NCBI GenBank assembly: GCA_036559125.1
Contig: DATBTT010000011.1
Span: 1-64,000, forward strand
Source of the DNA: JALYTZ01 sp036559125
Lineage (GTDB): Bacteria; Vulcanimicrobiota; Vulcanimicrobiia; Vulcanimicrobiales; Vulcanimicrobiaceae
Reading direction: 5' to 3'
Length of the DNA stretch: 64,000 nucleotides
In this document: positions 61,612-64,000 of the stretch, piece by piece
Numbering within the stretch: the first letter of the stretch is position 1
Layout: each line of letters opens with the position of its first letter
Position numbers and translations under genes: made by a program
Notes under the pieces: generated by a model
What the model saw: the letters and a program-made list of their open reading frames with translations, nothing else
Told to the model about the DNA's origin: nothing
The model's database searches: none

Positions 61612-61854
61612 ATGGCGTACGTCATCACCGAACCGTGCATCGGGACCAAAGACAAGTCGTGCGTCGACGTCTGTCCGGTCGATTGCATTCATGGCGCGGA
61701 CGAGGATAAACAACTCTTCATCGATCCCGAAGTCTGCATCGACTGCGGCGCCTGCGTTTCGGCATGCCCGGTCGAGGCGATCTTCGCTGACTCTGATGTG
61801 CCGGAAAAATGGACGGATTTCACCGAAATCAACGCCGATTATTTCAAAAAGTAA
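61612..61854 (+). CDS. fdxA: 7Fe ferredoxin ([3Fe-4S][4Fe-4S], FdxA type)
   Basis: 80 residues. Cysteines at 9, 17 and 52 (3Fe-4S) and 21, 42, 45 and 48 (4Fe-4S), with the free Cys25, as in Azotobacter FdI: CIGTKDKSCVDVCPVDC and CIDCGACVSACPVEAI. Carries electrons in the cytoplasm. It precedes a methyltransferase and an FAD oxidoreductase and could supply electrons to them, which is inferred from position. Confidence 0.93.
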   Translation: MAYVITEPCIGTKDKSCVDVCPVDCIHGADEDKQLFIDPEVCIDCGACVSACPVEAIFADSDVPEKWTDFTEINADYFKK

Positions 61855-61866
61855 TCGTGTAGCGTA

Positions 61867-62532
61867 ATGCGCGCGAGCGGCCGGGAACTCATCGATGCTC
61901 CGGTCGAGTCTCGCAGCGAGCTCGAAGGAAGTCTCCGCGATATCGAAGCCGCGAATCGCTGGCTTGGCGGAGCGGCTCCGGTCCGGGCGCGTATCCGCGA
62001 GTGGCGGCCGCAGCGTCTGCTCGACGTCGGTACCGGCAGCGCCGATATTCCGCGTGCGTTGCTCGAAGACGCGCGGCGCGACCAGCGGCCACTGGTAGTC
62101 ACGTGCCTGGACTCGAACGTCCAAATGCTTGGAATTGCGCGAGCCCGGTCGGGTTGTGACGCCGCGATTACGTTCGAATTGGGCGACGGCACGTCGCTAC
62201 CGTTTGCCGACGGCGCCTTCGACGTCGCGATGAGCAACCTTACCCTGCATCATATAGACCCCGAACCGGCGGTCGCGTTTCTGCGCGAATTGCGGCGAGT
62301 CGGACGCATACCGCTGGTGACCGATTTGTACCGGTCGTTCCCGACATTGGCCGGCGCGTGGCTCTTCAGCCGTCTCGTCTCGAACAACCGCCTCACGCGT
62401 AACGACGCGCCGCTTTCCGCGCGCCGCGCGTACACGGCTCGCGAAGCGCTCGCACTGGCGCGAGCCGCGGGCTGGCGCAGTCCTACCGTGCGGCACGCGC
62501 CGTTCTTTCGCATGGTGCTCTTCGATGGTTGA
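61867..62532 (+). CDS. Class I SAM-dependent methyltransferase
   Basis: 221 residues. Motif I RLLDVGTGSADIPRALL, then TCLDSNVQMLGIARA, and the UbiE-like FADGAFDVAMSNLTLHHIDP. C-terminus PLSARRAYTAREALALARAA. This subtype is often found beside type III polyketide synthases and FAD oxidoreductases. Substrate unknown; overlaps the next gene by 8 bp. Confidence 0.88.
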   Translation: MRASGRELIDAPVESRSELEGSLRDIEAANRWLGGAAPVRARIREWRPQRLLDVGTGSADIPRALLEDARRDQRPLVVTCLDSNVQMLGIARARSGCDAAITFELGDGTSLPFADGAFDVAMSNLTLHHIDPEPAVAFLRELRRVGRIPLVTDLYRSFPTLAGAWLFSRLVSNNRLTRNDAPLSARRAYTAREALALARAAGWRSPTVRHAPFFRMVLFDG

Positions 62533-63691
62533 CGCGATCGTCGTCGGGGCCGGACCCGCCGGCAGCGCGTGCGCGTTACGCTTGGCGCGCGCTGGCATCG
62601 ACGTGACGATCGTCGAGCGCAGCGCGTTTCCGCGCACGAAAGTCTGCGGCGAATATTTGAATCTCGGAGCGCTCGCCGAACTTGACGCGCTCGACCTGCG
62701 CGCCGTCGTCGCGGAAGGTGCCGCTCTGCAGGGGATCCGTCTCTTCGGCTTGGGCCTCGCCGTCGATCTACCGCTGCGATCCGCGGCCCGTGCCATGCCC
62801 CGTAGCGTTCTCGATGCGCGATTGCTCGACGCGGCGCGCGCCGCGGGCGCAACGCTGTTGCACGCCCGCGTCGAAGACGTGACATGCGATTCGGAACGCG
62901 CGCGGATTCGCGCGCGTGATTCCAGCGGCGAGGAGCATACGCTGGACGCACGCGTGGTCGTTGCGGCGGACGGCATGGACTCGATCGTCGCGCGAAAATG
63001 TGGGTTGCTTGCGCCGTCGCGTGGGCGCGAGCGCTTTGCGGTCGGCGGTCATTTTGGCGGCTTTCGCGCGCTGGATCGGTTCGTCGAAATGTACGTCGAT
63101 CGTGGGAGTTATTTCGCGGTCAACCCGCTCGGGAGCGGCGAAGCCAATATTATGGTCGTCGTTGCTGCGGACGTGCTCTCGACGTGGCGAGGCGCCATTG
63201 ACGTGCGGCTGCGCGAAGCCGCGGCGCGTTTGAGCGGCGGCCGTCGCACGTTCGCGGGTGTCGCGCAGATCGGCAAACGCGTGGCTATCGGGCCGCTCGC
63301 GCACCGCACGAGCAGGCTCGTCGGCACGCACGTGTTGCTGGTAGGCGACGCGGGCGAGTTCGTCGACCCGTTCACGGGACAGGGCATTTTTCTCGCACTC
63401 GCGGGGGCGCGCCGCGCTTCCGAAGCGGTGATCGCCGTATTGCGCGATCGCGTCGACCAGCGCGAAGCCTTCGCGCGTTACGAAACGCAGACGCGTCACG
63501 AAACCGCATCGCGCCGGCGTTTGGCGCGCACGGTCAAGTTCGTGATGAGCGTACCGTTGCTCGCGCGCCGGGCCGCGCGAAATCTCGAGCGGCTGCCCGA
63601 TCTCGGACCGACAATCATGGATTCGGTAGCCGGAGCGGTCCCGGCGGCGCGCGCGTACGCGCCGGCAACGTTGGCGCGCCTCCTCGCATGA
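62525..63691 (+). CDS. FAD-dependent oxidoreductase (geranylgeranyl-reductase-like)
   Basis: 388 residues. N-terminal Rossmann motif DAIVVGAGPAGSACALRLAR, then IVERSAFPRTKVCGEYLNLG as in GGR/tryptophan-halogenase-like flavoproteins, and VLLVGDAGEFVDPFTGQGIF for FAD binding. Could be a monooxygenase or reductase of a secondary metabolite or isoprenoid quinone. Coupled to the methyltransferase upstream and the SRPBCC gene downstream (ATGA). Confidence 0.85.
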   Translation: MVDAIVVGAGPAGSACALRLARAGIDVTIVERSAFPRTKVCGEYLNLGALAELDALDLRAVVAEGAALQGIRLFGLGLAVDLPLRSAARAMPRSVLDARLLDAARAAGATLLHARVEDVTCDSERARIRARDSSGEEHTLDARVVVAADGMDSIVARKCGLLAPSRGRERFAVGGHFGGFRALDRFVEMYVDRGSYFAVNPLGSGEANIMVVVAADVLSTWRGAIDVRLREAAARLSGGRRTFAGVAQIGKRVAIGPLAHRTSRLVGTHVLLVGDAGEFVDPFTGQGIFLALAGARRASEAVIAVLRDRVDQREAFARYETQTRHETASRRRLARTVKFVMSVPLLARRAARNLERLPDLGPTIMDSVAGAVPAARAYAPATLARLLA

Positions 63692-64000
63692 GTGCGATGT
63701 GCGACAGCATCGTCATCGATGCCCCGGCTAACGTCATTTACGATCTTGCCAGCGCTACGGATCGCTGGGCGGAATTTCTACCGCATTACCGATTCGTGCG
63801 GGTGCTCGAACGCGACGGCGAGCGGCAGATCGTCGATATGGCCGCTCGCCGGATGGTTGGGTCGATCGCGTTACCGGTGCGCTGGACCGCAGAGCAGCGT
63901 AATGATTCGCATGCGCCTGCGATACACTTTCGGCATCTGACCGGATGGACGCGCGGCATGGACGTTCTCTGGCGTTTCGAAACGCGTGGAAAGCAGACGC
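63688..64000 (+). CDS. SRPBCC/polyketide cyclase-like protein (partial, runs off window)
   Basis: The first 104 codons are visible. SDSIVIDAPANVIYDLA-like start (CDSIVIDAPANVIYDLASAT) with RWAEFLPHYRFVRVLERDG is the SRPBCC/Bet v1 pattern of aromatase/cyclases and CoQ10-type proteins. ATGA overlap with the FAD oxidoreductase. The methyltransferase, oxidoreductase and cyclase trio suggests a polyketide-type cluster continuing to the right. Confidence 0.75.
   Translation, partial: MSAMCDSIVIDAPANVIYDLASATDRWAEFLPHYRFVRVLERDGERQIVDMAARRMVGSIALPVRWTAEQRNDSHAPAIHFRHLTGWTRGMDVLWRFETRGKQT

Overview
The window is a 64 kb, GC-rich, almost fully coding stretch of a bacterial chromosome, made mostly of housekeeping genes in tightly packed operons with many ATGA or TGATG stop/start overlaps. 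It encodes a diderm-type ExbB-ExbD-ExbD-TonB system, but also a YabE-like G5/3D-domain cell-wall protein next to rsmA and a Gram-positive-type LexA box. These traits, together with a dispersed REP-like repeat built on CTTCGACA(A/G)GCTCAGGGTGA, fit an uncultured deep-branching phylum such as Candidatus Eremiobacterota (WPS-2). That placement is inference; the window has no rRNA to confirm it. No tRNA, rRNA, IS element, prophage or CRISPR array was seen.

Layout. 1-7450: serS (minus) diverges from a long plus-strand run of moeA, a BON lipoprotein, hisC, a phosphoesterase, a hotdog thioesterase, smpB, tilS and hpt. 7470-13175: ftsH, two M16-like proteins that have lost the zinc motif, and a glycosyltransferase. 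13131-16766 (minus): YabE-like protein, rsmA, CPBP membrane protein, glycosyltransferase. 17115-20939: lipid-type glycosyltransferase, an SOS-boxed RNase H-like protein followed by a 3-methyladenine DNA glycosylase, then rho. 21224-29796: rluB, DAHP synthase, a TonB/TPR envelope protein, exbB-exbD-exbD-tonB, a second TonB-like protein, PilZ, uppP and small proteins. 29922-32017 (minus): a degenerate tandem HD-GYP protein overlapping a D12-methyltransferase-like protein without its catalytic motif. 32037-41979: Moco (moaC, mogA), folate (folC, folP, folB, folK), accC, nusB, PBP1A, xseA, xseB. 42009-46796: acetyltransferase, repeat-rich spacer, tlyA, nadK, recN. 46818-49645: pyk (minus) and a Pro-rich TonB-like protein. 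49646-58862: a structured leader, then the classic rimP-nusA-ylxR-infB-rbfA-nrnA-truB-ribF cluster and a TlpA-type thioredoxin. 58878-64000: a small membrane protein, a membrane-anchored zinc-ribbon ClpC-like AAA+ protein, a GlsB-type protein, a 7Fe ferredoxin, and a methyltransferase/FAD-oxidoreductase/SRPBCC trio that looks like the edge of a polyketide-type biosynthetic cluster and runs off the window.

Most interesting points: (1) folK is fused to a BCCP-like domain whose biotin-accepting lysine is replaced, directly upstream of accC; (2) a perfect LexA box sits inside a strong promoter driving an apparently leaderless RNase H-like gene plus an alkylation-repair glycosylase; (3) two overlapping genes encode catalytically dead-looking HD-GYP and D12-methyltransferase homologues; (4) a ClpC-like ATPase has swapped its N domain for a zinc ribbon and membrane anchor and lacks the ClpP-docking region; (5) a ~300-nt structured leader precedes rimP; (6) dispersed repeats supply the stop codons and last residues of several proteins; (7) several genes appear to start at non-AUG codons (CTG, ATT).
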